Source: Haliclona indistincta (lineage: Eukaryota; Porifera; Demospongiae; Haplosclerida; Chalinidae). Taken from it: a stretch of 64,000 nucleotides of DNA. Within the stretch, counting starts at the first letter, position 1, and each line of letters begins with the position of its first letter. The stretch lies in contig OZ024786.1 in assembly GCA_964017065.1 (NCBI GenBank), positions 14,768,940 to 14,832,939 of the forward strand. Reading direction: 5' to 3'. Both the position numbers and the translations under genes were made by a program. Under the pieces are notes generated by a model. That model was not told the origin of the DNA. It did not search any database and saw nothing but the letters and a program-made list of their open reading frames with translations. Shown in pieces: positions 43,393-54,159 of the stretch.

Positions 43393-43582
43393 CTCTCTCT
43401 CTCCCTCTCTCCCTCTCTTCCTCTCTCTCCCAGGTGGTTATTGTTAGATTTTAAGCGTGAGTTTCTCTTCTCTGATAGTATCAGATTGTTTGAGGTATTG
43501 AGTAGCCATCATCTCGAGTTGACTAGTGACACAGCTCAGAAGGAGTGTGATCGTGTACTAGCTAAAGAGTTTGAACATGAAG
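38385..43582 (+). CDS. TBC-domain Rab GTPase-activating protein, 3' end unresolved
   Basis: Exons 38385-38532, 38625-38700, 38923-39098, 40653-41052, 41656-41717, 42301-42447, 42615-42705 and 43434-43582, all GT-AG with matching phases; 416 residues so far. Landmarks are GVDEKWRRHLWKYLF, an acidic linker (EGEEGEEEEEKEK) with a CAYCQRQ stretch, VLRDVLRTDR with the presumed catalytic Arg at about 258, GYCQGMND with the Gln finger at about 293, and FCHRWLLLDFKREF. Both TBC fingers are present, so GAP activity on a Rab is expected. The pattern is nearest to TBC1D25/TBC1D15 (Gyp7 type). After 43582 (donor GTTTGT) no convincing next exon was found; an eight-base candidate lies at 44023-44030. Confidence 0.88.
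39680..40399. mobile_element. 720-bp foldback element in TBC intron
   Basis: Arms of about 280 bases (39680-39960 and 40121-40399) are near-perfect reverse complements, starting GGCCAGTTGCGTGTAAG; the loop is about 160 bases. Transcribed RNA would form a long hairpin. No transposase; the frames inside are by-products of the arms. Confidence 0.85.
41053..41282. repeat. TGAG/GGGT microsatellite at TBC intron start
   Basis: GAGT/GGGT repeats begin directly at the donor GTGAGTGGG. The splice site has apparently been the seed of the repeat. A shorter similar array follows the donor at 42448. Confidence 0.85.
41805..41890 (+). repeat. Interspersed repeat, several copies
   Basis: GGTGGGACTGCCCACACC and CCTAGCCTGGGTTCCAGG mark copies here, at about 31595-31655 (antizyme intron), 39172-39195 and 41960-42010. 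Family unknown. Confidence 0.6.
42748..42970. repeat. CT microsatellite in TBC intron
   Basis: (CT)n with TTCC interruptions, then a T run. Lies in the same intron as a second (CT)n, 43309-43430, which ends at the 3' splice site before exon 43434. Confidence 0.85.
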
Positions 43583-43609
43583 GTTTGTGTACGAAACCTC
43601 TCGCCCTCC

Positions 43610-43806
<197 letters not shown>

Positions 43807-44894
43807 TTTTTACATGTATGGATTGTGTACAGTATGAATGTACTTTTGAATTATCTGTACTCTAATGTTTCTGATATATTTGATTGAGTGGTTTATTTTA
43901 CATGTTATATATACGTGCGTTTTATACCTGTACATACCACGAACATGTACACTACCATGGCTACCTTCAAAGGAAAGTGTACGTGTGATGTAATTATGAC
44001 GTCGTTAAACAAATATTTTTAGGCAAGAAGGTAAGTACATGTATAATAAACTGTAGATGTTGTATAATGCGTAGAGACACTAACTGTATGTAATTGCGTG
44101 AGTGACAGGCTAACAGCAAGTGAATGATTTAGCAAGATACAGACATTTTTTTTCCACTGTACTTTCTGGCATGTCTTGAAAAAGATTCACGCACTTCCAA
44201 TTCATAGTTAGCTTTACTAAGGACAGTGAAATCCAAGTATTGCCTACTGAAGTGGAGCATCATTGTTAGCTTTTGGGTTCAAATGAAATGCCCTCATACT
44301 GCCTTTGGGAAATGGCGATGCCTGGTAGTCTTGGGAAGCTTACTAGCTTAAGAGCGTAGTATGGTGTAATTCATATTAGAAACTGAAATAGACGTCCTTT
44401 TCCAGATCTTAATGTATCTTGTTTGGAGAGGTTCCACTGTATATGTCTTGCTCATGTGACATAACATGCTAGTATTCAGCATAGTAGCACTGTTGTAGTT
44501 TTCAGCTAATTTCAAGCTTTCTTGAAGCACTGTGAATGATATGTGAGTGCGACGACAGCATCGAGATCAGGAATATGATCGACTGATGATGACAACAAGA
44601 GTCTGCAGGGTGTGGACTGAGTGGAGCTTGTCGAACTCGTTCTACTTTTTCTGCTTTCTTTCTGGGCAGTTCATTTAGCGCCAGAAAATTTTGCTCATTA
44701 ATACGCAATCTTCCATATCTGCGGCATTTTTACGCATAACATTGTTGCAAGCGCCTTGCTAGTCTCAGTAGTCTAAAGACTGGAGCTTGCTTTGGCTTGT
44801 GTGGTGCGCTGTACTAACAGGTGGTTTATGGATGTGATAAGTAGTTTTGAATATGCATTAACTGGACAAATTCAAGGCGACGCTACAGCATCTG

Positions 44895-45073
44895 TGCTCC
44901 AGTGGGAGGAGCATTTTTATCGACTTGGCTGTGAACAATTGTGGCTACTCACTGGCGAAAGAGGACGCAAATTTGAGACCAGTAGCACAAAAGACACATG
45001 AGATATTCGCGAGAGACTTGGTCAGCATTTACGAGGTTAAAATTCCAGCAAGATAATTTAGTATTTAAAGGAT
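44895..45073 (-). mobile_element. Partial copy of the piggyBac-type MITE
   Basis: The reverse complement matches 16105-16290 inside the element of the 15399 copy. The end motif is altered (CCTTTAAATACTAAATTATC). A 40-base stretch GGACAAATTCAAGG... occurs on both sides of it (44868 and 45079) as a direct repeat. Confidence 0.65.
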
Positions 45074-45549
45074 TATTTGGACAAATTCAAGGTGATGCTA
45101 CAGCATCTGTACTCCATTTATTGCTACGCCACTGTATGTCATGTAATATTCAATCCTTGTATGATACATTTAGCAAACGATAGCATTTTAAGTATTAACA
45201 GGAAAGTACAGATGCACTGTATCAAGCGTAAATACAAATAACCACATGTACGGTGTACGTAATCAACATTTAGTTTGTGTTGATGTGCAGTTGCTATGAT
45301 ACGAGGCATAATAAATAACTTATCAATTCTTAGTATAATTATAATAATTATGATAAACGTTCAATTGGAGAAAGCAGAGCCCACTGCCTTCTATGAGAAT
45401 AGCAACTCTATTAAATGTTGTATTGATGTTAGTTCCGCTGTTTAGAATACTAGTTTCTTACTTAAACTATGATATGAATAATTCTCTGTGATGTAATGAG
45501 GTATCCAAATTCGCGTATATACCTGTGCGTGGGCGGGTGTAAAATAAAT

Positions 45550-45660
45550 ATGGCGCCACCGTGCACTAGACAGCAAACTAAGCGCCATCGATCACACTAT
45601 TTGTATGTTTTGCGTCATTTCGGGTATCTTGCTGGTACAAGAGTGCTATATTCCCTCCAG
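45550..45660 (+). CDS. Possible orphan first exon (37 codons)
   Basis: ATG at 45550 in good context (AATATGG) leads to an open frame MAPPCTRQQTKRHRSHYLYV... that ends at CAG followed by GTAAGT at 45661. GGGCGGG lies just upstream. No continuation exon was found before 46479. It could be the first exon of an unrecognised gene or chance. Confidence 0.25.
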
Positions 45661-46478
45661 GTAAGTCAAATCATAGTTTAAACCGTTTATAAACCTCGGT
45701 TTTCGATGCATATGTGAATTTGGATTCCTCGGGCCTCGCCCTCAGTATCCAAATTCCCATATACACATCTACCTCGGTGTATAACTTACATGTAACACAT
45801 ACGTGCATAGGTAGGAGGTATCTTGTGGTAGGTACTTTATTGACAAAACCAAACATGCATTTCTGCATGTACACCATGACGCAATACATTTAACTCGACA
45901 TGTTCGATCATGACAGTTCCTAGAATTTTCTTTCTACATTGCACATTGTAGTAAACTTATTGTACTCGTGTATGCATTATTTTCCATCATGAATTTTTTT
46001 CTTTAGTGTAACACTATTGCATTCAAGCTTATAGTACTCTGATTGGCATGCATTTCTGTATGTTCACCACGTAATAACTCGTGTTCAATCATGATAGTTC
46101 CTATTATTTCGGTGCATTACGTACATGTAAACATGCATTTAAGCGGATGATAGTTTGCAAATTAATATACAACGTTGCTATGGTCTAAATAACTTATTTA
46201 TGACAAACAATTTAACATTCAATGTCAATTTTTTATAGAGCAGAGCCCACTTCCTTCTATCGTAATACCAACACTTTATTGATGTTAGTTCCGATGTTTA
46301 CACCTCTAGCTTCCACTGTACATTTACATGACATATGACTGGGTAGGTGGTATGGTACATGTAGGTACCTTATGTTTCTATAGCAGCTTGTATAATTATA
46401 CAGTACCGTTGCATGTCTCTGCTGTTTATTCTTGCGTGAGCTAGGTAGAAATACTAGACAAAATACCTGCAAAATACT

Positions 46479-48236
46479 ATGGCTACTGAAAAAGCTTTAC
46501 TAGTAGGAAATGAAGCCAGAAATCAAAATTACTGTTCTTTTGATGAACAAAATGCAGATCCAGATCCTGTTCATCAAAATGATGAAAATCCTGAAGTTGT
46601 TATCTGTGATGGAGCTCCAGCTTGTCCTCCTCCTCCTCCTCTTCCTCGTCCTCCTCCTCCTGATAAAAACGATCATTTCATTACATGGAGTGTGTTCTAC
46701 ATGTTCTGCATCCTCTCTGGACAGTTCATCAATGTTGACTTCACGAAGACATTGAAAATAGTCGTCTCGGTCGCAGGATTGGCTTTCTTTGGACTTCAGT
46801 TTCTTCTCTACTTGGGTCACGTTGTCACTGCAGTCGGAGTCGAGGTTAGCAGAATAGGAAATATAAGTATGATTGAAGTCAATAATTCTACTACTAATTG
46901 TAGCATGACAAGTTGCCCCATTGGTGGGACAATCATTTATGGTTTGACCAATTGTACAACCGTCTGTACAACCGATTGCTCGTACCGTTGTGATATGAAT
47001 TGTACTCTGCCCGATGAACACTGGAAGTTTTCTACAGCCATTGCCATTGGTAGCATTGCTTCCTTCTTGTCTTTTTCTTTGCTAACTTGTTTAATCTTGA
47101 TTCCTTTAAATCGTGCTTGGCGTGACAAAAACTTGCGAAATACGACTCGTCGGTTTTTCGAATCTTGCTGCGGCAATTTCTTATGTAAAAAAACAAATTA
47201 TGTATTATCTCCGTTCCATGATACATTCAAGTTGCAAAAAATAGAGATGACATGTTTCTATATGAAGTATGCCTTTGTTCACTTCTTGTTCATCTGCTGT
47301 TTCGTGTTCTCAGTTTGTTATGTTACTGAAATCTCTCGTGCAACCACATTAAATGAACTACATCAGACTGTACCTTTGAACAATTTGAACAAAACCTGTT
47401 GGAATAATATATTCAACATGACTAGAATCTCCCTTCACTTGGTTTCGCTGTTCTGTTCCATTCAAAGCTGCTTTATTTTTTCCAAAGTTGTCTACAAGGT
47501 CACTTACTTAACGAATGAGCTTTCTAACAATATAACTGATTGGCTTGACTTTCATCAATGTCAAAATACCCGTGATAGACGTATATTAGATGAAAGGATG
47601 AAGCGTTTGCTCAGATCTATTTACAATAAAGAGGTCAAGAAGGGGCTTATAGTAGATGAAGGGTTAAAACGTTTGCTCGAATCAAATAACAAAGAAGAGG
47701 TCAACGAGGGGCGCTATATTTGTCTTCAAAAGTTGGATCAGCACTTTATCGATGATGTTGAGCCTACTCTCAATTTATTTGGAATATGGTTTATAGTTCA
47801 CTGGGTCTCATATGCCCTGACAACAATGCTACTCACTGGATATATCTTACAGATACTCATGCACGCTGCTGCGGGTCACCCATTAGCATCAAAAAAGGAC
47901 TTGTTGCCAAATACTTGTACCGATAATTTAAAAATCACTTTAGTTTATGCTTCTTACATTGTTTCCTTCACATTGGTCCATGCTTATCTCTTCCTCTACC
48001 CGTGCTTCCGTGCCTCTGCTATAGCTGTAGCTCGTGCAAAATTGATTCACGATGTTTCTACCAAACGATGGGAGAATGTGTCTTCTTCGCTTCAAATCAA
48101 ATTCGTCCAGTACCTTACCGCACAGAACTTTGCATTCCGAGTGCCCTTGTTCTGTGCTACAATCCCGTTTGGATTCAACTGGGTCTACGTGTCATTCTTC
48201 GTAGCTATCTGTGGAATGTACCTGAGGATGCAGTAA
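46479..48236 (+). CDS. Multi-pass membrane protein, unknown family, member 1
   Basis: 585 residues, one exon, ATG 46479. Order: acidic, Pro-rich N-terminus (PPPPPLPRPPPP near 50-62); membrane segments near 68-88 and 93-122; an outer loop (about 125-183) with ten or so Cys and several N-glycosylation sites (NIS, NST, NCS, NCT). LPDEHWKFSTAIAIGSIASF then leads into segment 3. Segments 4 and 5 are near 265-290 and 320-345. A long, charged inner loop follows, then segments 6-8, ending FAFRVPLFCATIPFGFNWVY. The inner loop holds two tandem versions of an ERMKRLLxSxxNKEV-type stretch where the other members have one. No family recognised; receptor or channel is a guess. AATAAA at 48348. Confidence 0.85.
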   Translation: MATEKALLVGNEARNQNYCSFDEQNADPDPVHQNDENPEVVICDGAPACPPPPPLPRPPPPDKNDHFITWSVFYMFCILSGQFINVDFTKTLKIVVSVAGLAFFGLQFLLYLGHVVTAVGVEVSRIGNISMIEVNNSTTNCSMTSCPIGGTIIYGLTNCTTVCTTDCSYRCDMNCTLPDEHWKFSTAIAIGSIASFLSFSLLTCLILIPLNRAWRDKNLRNTTRRFFESCCGNFLCKKTNYVLSPFHDTFKLQKIEMTCFYMKYAFVHFLFICCFVFSVCYVTEISRATTLNELHQTVPLNNLNKTCWNNIFNMTRISLHLVSLFCSIQSCFIFSKVVYKVTYLTNELSNNITDWLDFHQCQNTRDRRILDERMKRLLRSIYNKEVKKGLIVDEGLKRLLESNNKEEVNEGRYICLQKLDQHFIDDVEPTLNLFGIWFIVHWVSYALTTMLLTGYILQILMHAAAGHPLASKKDLLPNTCTDNLKITLVYASYIVSFTLVHAYLFLYPCFRASAIAVARAKLIHDVSTKRWENVSSSLQIKFVQYLTAQNFAFRVPLFCATIPFGFNWVYVSFFVAICGMYLRMQ

Positions 48237-48347
48237 CACTGCTGCAAACAGCGCTGTCATATTCAATAGTGCATGTAACATTTTATTTTGCGTAATACTA
48301 GTGTTGTTGTTGCTGCTATTTGTTGTCACTTTTGCTTACAGTAGTCA

Positions 48348-48353
48348 AATAAA
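48348..48353 (+). terminator. Polyadenylation signal of member 1
   Basis: AATAAA, 112 bases after the stop codon, followed by GTTGTTTGTC-rich sequence. Confidence 0.6.
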
Positions 48354-48649
48354 GTTGTTTGTCACTTTATTTAAAATTGTGTTAGTGACTCTTTGATTAC
48401 TTCTCACCTTGTACATGTATAATAATTCAGGTGTTTAATAATGATGCCAAACCACCACGATGATTGTTCCATAATACAGATATGGGTGATTCAAGAAGGA
48501 TGCTTGACCTTGGCTATTTATTAGTTAGAGACACACTATTAATTTATACATGAAGGTAGTGCTTAGGGTCATGGGATGCTTACATGCACAAGCAACGTCT
48601 GAAGCGAGGAAAGTTGTCAGCTCGTAGCATTGTGTGTAAACCTTTACTT

Positions 48650-49165
48650 TTCCTGTCAAAGCAAAGATTGTGCTTAGTTCTCTGCACAAGACACTGCCTG
48701 GCACGCTGCCAGAGAATGTGACGAGGTGCACAAAGCACCAGAGTATCTTCGCGTTCTAAAGATAAAAATCTCGAGACAGGCTCGCTACAGCTCGGCTAGA
48801 CTTGGTTTTCAGATAGACACCTGTATACAATTATCAGTGATATCAGCTTTGGTTGCAAAGGTATATAGGTATGAAAAGTGTCATCCTCCTTGTCATCGTG
48901 TAGTTATATATTTAACCTCTTTTCGTGCCTATAACTTTGCAACCAAAGCTGATATCGACAAAAGCTCTATGTCAGTCACTAGATAACTAAGCTGTCTATC
49001 TGTTAATCAAGTCTAGCCGAGCTGTAGCAAGACCCATCCTGAGATTTTTGATTTTTAGATCGCAGAGATGCTTCTGTTGCTTCATGCACCTCGTCACGTT
49101 CTTTAGCAACTTGTCAGCCCTGTCTTGTGCAGAGAACTAAGTACAGTCTTTGCTCTGACAAGAAA
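48650..49165. mobile_element. Foldback element with about 150-bp arms
   Basis: Arms at about 48655-48806 and 49008-49163 are reverse complements with mismatches (CTAGACTTGGTTT side inward, AGAGAACTAAG-type side outward). A diverged partial copy is at about 51795-52045. Flanks on both sides are also shared between the two places. Confidence 0.75.
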
Positions 49166-49856
49166 ATTAAAGCTTTTTTGACTAAAGCAATACACACGAT
49201 GCTATGAGCTGGTGTAAGCCTGGTAGCACATGATGCTTGCACCAAAAGCCTGGTTGGTTCCGAAGGTATCCTTAGAAAGCCTAGCTTCCTCAGCCTCTGT
49301 ATGTGTCTTGAATAGTATATACAGGACACATGACAGGTACTTATAGTTGTCTGTAGCCGCTCAGCAACTGCTCTTCATAGGGTTCCTGTGTTAGCCAGCA
49401 TCATGTCTGGTAATATTTCACACAATGAGAACTCTCTCGGTTAGTTTATTTTTATCAAAGAATACAGGTGTCAGTTCAGACTTAATCATAGTTCAGACAG
49501 TATCCCACTATCATGAGTTGTCATGATTAACAATGAACTGATTATTGTACATGATGAGCTATGTGGGCAATTCTTGTGAGCAGTGAGAGTCAAATTATTG
49601 GATCATCATGTGATTTGGAGAGCCTGTGTTCATGTATACTATGCAGTGTATTTGTACAGTTCCTCATGTGACATTGTGAGGCTTGGAGAGCCTCCAATAA
49701 TGGCTATATCACCATGCATTGTACCTCATGTGACTTAATGTAATGTATTGTGGTGTACATAAGTATTATACAGAGTATAAAACTCTTGTCGTCAGCTATA
49801 GACATCCTGTCAGTGATCTTTTAGTTGTTCAGTTCTTCCATCGGCAATAGAATAAG

Positions 49857-51268
49857 ATGTGCATAAGACGACAACGTGCCGAATATAATGAAATTTCACC
49901 ATCAGAGGCCCGTGTGCCGTGTACCACTCGATGCAGGGATAAATTGAGTTTATGGAGCTTGTTCGAGGTTTTCTGCTTCATTGCTGGACAGTACATTAAT
50001 TCCAAGTCTAAAGTTATCTCAGCTGCTGGATTAATTCTGTTTGCTATTCAGGCTGTGATTTACTCTGGTCATATTGTCTTTGCTGTGGCAGTTGAAGTTT
50101 TCAGGGTTGGAAATTTGAGCCGCATAGATCGATTCGAAACTAACAATTTTGCACTGCCGGAAGAGTACTGGAAGTTCTCTGCTGCCATTACTGTAGGTAG
50201 CATTGCTTCTTTCTTGTCCTATTCTTTAATCACTTGTTGGATCCTGATTCCTGTGAATGGAATTCTTTATTATCGTAAAGACGGAAATGTTGCAGATGAA
50301 GATGATAAAGATTATGTTTTCCCTGCTCACAGAAAGGTTTTCAAGACTGGTAAATTTATATCACCATTTGATGACTCCGATAAGTTGTCTGGTATAGAAA
50401 CTCTGTGTTTCTTCATCAAATATCTTATAGTGCATATCTTCTTCTTTGGCAGTTTAATTTCATCAATCTTCTATACAAGATACGTCTATGGATCCACCTC
50501 GCAAAAGATTAATGTTCATTCCCTTAGGAATGGTTTTAACTTAGCAAGAATCGTTCTTCACTTGTTCTCTCAGTTTTGTGCGATTCAAAGCTGCTTCATA
50601 TTTTCTAAAATCGTCTACAGGGTCACTAACAAACTTGAAGTACTTACTCGAGACTTAGGTGATGTGAACTTACAAAAATACGATAATGATCCAGATATTG
50701 AAAATGACGATGTTCCAAGTATAAATGATTTGCTCCAGTCCGGTGTTCAAGAAGAGGTAGATAAAGGACGTTATTACTGGTTTCAAAGGTTGGATCAAAA
50801 GTTCATCAAAGAGGTTGATCCCACTCTCGATTTGTTCGGATTATGGTTCATCGTTCACTGGGTCTCATACGCTTTGACGACAATCTTGCTCACTGGATAC
50901 ATCTTACAAATCCAAATTCGAGTGGATTGATATCGGGTACGTATAACACACCAACCACTGTTTCTTACATTTTTTATATAGTTTTCGTCACTTTGATCCA
51001 TTTCTTTCTCTTCCTCTACCCGTGCTTTCGTGCTGCTTCTATTATTACAGCTCGTATGAAATTGATACGCAAAGTTTCCAAGATGCAATTGAGCAATGTT
51101 TCTCCCTTACTTCAGAATAGTTTCGTCCAGTATCTCACCACGCAGAACTTTGCTTTTCGAGTGCCCTTGTTCTGTGCTACTATCCCGTTTGGATTCAACT
51201 GGGTCTACGTGTCGTTCTTCATAGCCATCTGTGGTGTTTACTTCAACATCCCCTCCAGATATCATTAG
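49857..51268 (+). pseudogene. Membrane protein family, member 2, one frameshift
   Basis: ATG 49857 (MCIRRQRAEYNE). The frame holds segments 1-6 and the KGRYYWFQRLDQKFI motif, then ends at 50930. The last part (VFVTLIHFFLFLYPCFRA to FGFNWVYVSFFIAICGVY) is in another frame ending at 51268. A single base lost near 50910 explains it. The outer loop is short (VGNLSRIDRFETNNFALPEEYWKF) with one glycosylation site. A young pseudogene or a base error; otherwise well preserved. Confidence 0.8.
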
Positions 51269-52557
51269 TACTTCAATACATTATACATGTAGCTTAGTAA
51301 TACACACACTGCTGCTGTTACCACTTTACATGTATGCATAGCCATTTCATTTCTTCCTGCATGTCTTTTATAGGATCCAGCATCGGCAAACCATCTAGAA
51401 ATCTTTTCTTAACTTCCTAAAATTGAAATAGCACATGCATGCTTCTAACTTTACTTTCATGATTTTTTTGATGTAGTAGTCTTTATCAATAATTAAAAAC
51501 TGGTTGTTTTTGGCTCAATTTGTTCATCATATCTACCGTTACGGAAACGTCCTCTAGACGTCCTTCCTTTGGATGGGAGTGTTTGTGATTCTTTAATTAG
51601 TTCTCACCTTGTATAAGTCAGGTGTTTAATAATGATGCCAAGCCACCACGATGGAAAGCTACTTGACCTTGGCTATTTATCAGTTGGAGACACACTTTTA
51701 ACTTATGTACATGAAGGTAGTGCAGGATGCGTATGCCCACGCACGAGCAAGCTCTGAAACAAGATCATAGCATCGTGTATTAATGCTTAAAAGCTTTACT
51801 TTTGCTGTCAAACCAAAGACTGTACTTAGTTCTCTGCACAAGACACGGACACGCTGCCCGAGCTAGAACGTGACGAGGTGCATGAAGCACCAGAGCATCT
51901 TCGCAATCTAAAAATAAAAATCTCGAGACAGGCTCGCTGCAGCTTTACTAGACTTGGTTTATAGATAGACAGCTTAGTTATCTAGTGACTGACATAGATC
52001 TTTTGTCGATATCAGCTTTGGTTGCAAAGGTATAGGCTTGGAAAGTTTCATCCTTGTCATCATGCAGTTAGTCAATCTCTTTTTACGCCTATAACTTAGT
52101 TGTCAGAGATTATGCTCTTTATACTACTAGATAGATGACAACCAATAAGATGGACACTTGGAGGCATGCACAAAGTACCATTGTGTGACATTCGCAATTT
52201 TCATACCTAATTCGCTATGCATGACTTAGCCGAATGTGAATGGCTACTATACATGTGTGTGAGTCGATCTTGGTTCTGTACAGTGAACCATTTGATGTCA
52301 TCAGTTCAGCATGGTTTGATAGTATAGTACTGTATATTTTAACGTGCTACCATAGTGCTTGGCACGGTCTTGATGTTGATTTTAACCACCAGGCTTGGTT
52401 CCGGTGACTGCTTTTTCAGAGACTCAGCTTCCTCTTGTAGTCTTGCACATCAACACGACACATGATCGTGTACATGTATCAATCCATTCAGTTATTGTAG
52501 TTCGATCTTGTCACTGATACATATTAAGCTGCACTACACAAGTGGGACAATAGCATC
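51269..52557. other. Intergenic, duplicated from the 48240-49380 region
   Basis: Bases of about 51600-52050 match 48380-48960 with gaps; 52380-52450 resemble the stretch near 49210-49300. No gene. The duplication of gene plus 3' flank is visible directly. Confidence 0.6.
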
Positions 52558-54159
52558 ATGGCAGATAATCACAATGAGCGTTCTTTTTTGTTAAATCAAC
52601 AAAATGGTGCTATTAGTCCTTCTACCGTAGGATCCAATACTGATAATTCTGCTGCAATATCCGATACTGATAGTAATTCTGCTGTGTGTTCCAGATGGAG
52701 CTTGTTCTACGTCTTGTGCTTCCTCTCTGGACAATACATCAACCTTGATCGCAAGAAAAAGCTCATCTCAGTTGCAGGATTGATACTGTTTCTTGTTCAG
52801 ATTATTGTCTTCATTGGTCATATCAGTAATGCTGTGGGAGTAGAGATTAACAGGATTATAGATATAGATGCTGTGACAGTAGAGCTTAGCAGGATTGATG
52901 AAAATCATACTTATGGTTGTTTGACCAATTACACAACCAAATGCTTCACTGACTGCACTCTGCCCCAGGAGTACTGGAAGTTCTCTACTGCCATTCTCAT
53001 CGGTAGTTTTGCTTCTTTCTTGTCATATATCATAATCACTTGTTGGATCCTGATTCCGGTGAATTGCATTAAGTGTTACCGCCAACCCAATAACAATGAA
53101 GACAGAGATGGTGATAGCAGTCAGCCAATCACCTGCAATGAAGATAGCAATGGACACATTAATGGCAATGCTACATCTAGAGATGATTTTTTCTTCACCA
53201 CGCACAAGAAAGTTCTCGAGTACAGTGCTTTGCCTCTTTTTGTTGATTCTGATGATGAGATGTCTCGTGCAGAGACGGCGAATTTCTACATTTACTATCT
53301 TTTTATACACATCTTGTTAGTTTGCTGTGTTGGGTTTTCGACTTGGTACTTAGCCACTGCATACAATATTTACAATCTGAAGTGTTGGAAAAACATAATG
53401 CATTTTGCAAGAAACTTTCTTCACTTGATGTCTCTCTTTTGCACCATTCAAAGCTGCTTCATATTTTCGAAACTTGTCTACAAGGTCACTAAAAAGCTTG
53501 AAAAACTTGCTACAGAAATGACTAACTTCGAGGAACTAGATTCGCCCCCTTTTCGTGATTTAGAAATCACTGAATTGCTCCAGTCCGATGACCAAGAGAA
53601 GGTAGATAAAGGACGTTATTATTGGCTTCAAGAGTTGGATCGAAAGTTCATCAAGGAGGTCGAGCCCACTCTGGACTTGTTTGGTATATGGTTTCTCATT
53701 CACTGGTTTGCGTATGCTTTGACGGCAATGCTTCTCGCCGGATATATCTTACAAATTCTCATGTACATAGCTCAGCTTAGACCATGCTCTGTTCTATACT
53801 ATGGTTTAATACCAGATCCAGCTATTGTATGTCCAAACAATTTTTCAGAAGCTAATATCATTGTGTCATATGTTATGAATGTGGTTTCCTTCACACTGGT
53901 CCATGCTTATCTCTTCCTCTACCCGTGCTTCCACGCCTCTGCGATTACTAAAGCTCGTTCGAAATTGATACATAAAATATCCAAAACACGATGGCGAACT
54001 ATTTCTACTTCTAATCAAAGCAACTTCGTTCAGTACCTTACCGCGCAGAATTTTGCATTACGTGTACCTTTGTTCTGTGCTACTATCCCGTTTGGATTCA
54101 ACTGGGTCTACGTGTCATTTTTCTTAGTCATCTGTGGTAATTACCTCAAGTTAACGTAG
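52558..54159 (+). CDS. Multi-pass membrane protein, unknown family, member 3
   Basis: 533 residues, ATG 52558. The Ser/Asn-rich cytoplasmic N-terminus (1-44) lacks the Pro run of member 1. Predicted membrane segments: about 47-63, 68-96, 141-168, 242-268, 284-310, 373-405, 431-460 and 505-533. The outer loop 97-140 has NHT and NYT sites and paired Cys, then LPQEYWKFSTAILIGS. A charged loop with Asn/Asp follows segment 3. The inner loop carries ELLQSDDQEKVDKGRYYWLQ before segment 6. An even number of segments puts both ends inside. Nearest to members 1 and 2. Function unknown. Confidence 0.87.
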   Translation: MADNHNERSFLLNQQNGAISPSTVGSNTDNSAAISDTDSNSAVCSRWSLFYVLCFLSGQYINLDRKKKLISVAGLILFLVQIIVFIGHISNAVGVEINRIIDIDAVTVELSRIDENHTYGCLTNYTTKCFTDCTLPQEYWKFSTAILIGSFASFLSYIIITCWILIPVNCIKCYRQPNNNEDRDGDSSQPITCNEDSNGHINGNATSRDDFFFTTHKKVLEYSALPLFVDSDDEMSRAETANFYIYYLFIHILLVCCVGFSTWYLATAYNIYNLKCWKNIMHFARNFLHLMSLFCTIQSCFIFSKLVYKVTKKLEKLATEMTNFEELDSPPFRDLEITELLQSDDQEKVDKGRYYWLQELDRKFIKEVEPTLDLFGIWFLIHWFAYALTAMLLAGYILQILMYIAQLRPCSVLYYGLIPDPAIVCPNNFSEANIIVSYVMNVVSFTLVHAYLFLYPCFHASAITKARSKLIHKISKTRWRTISTSNQSNFVQYLTAQNFALRVPLFCATIPFGFNWVYVSFFLVICGNYLKLT

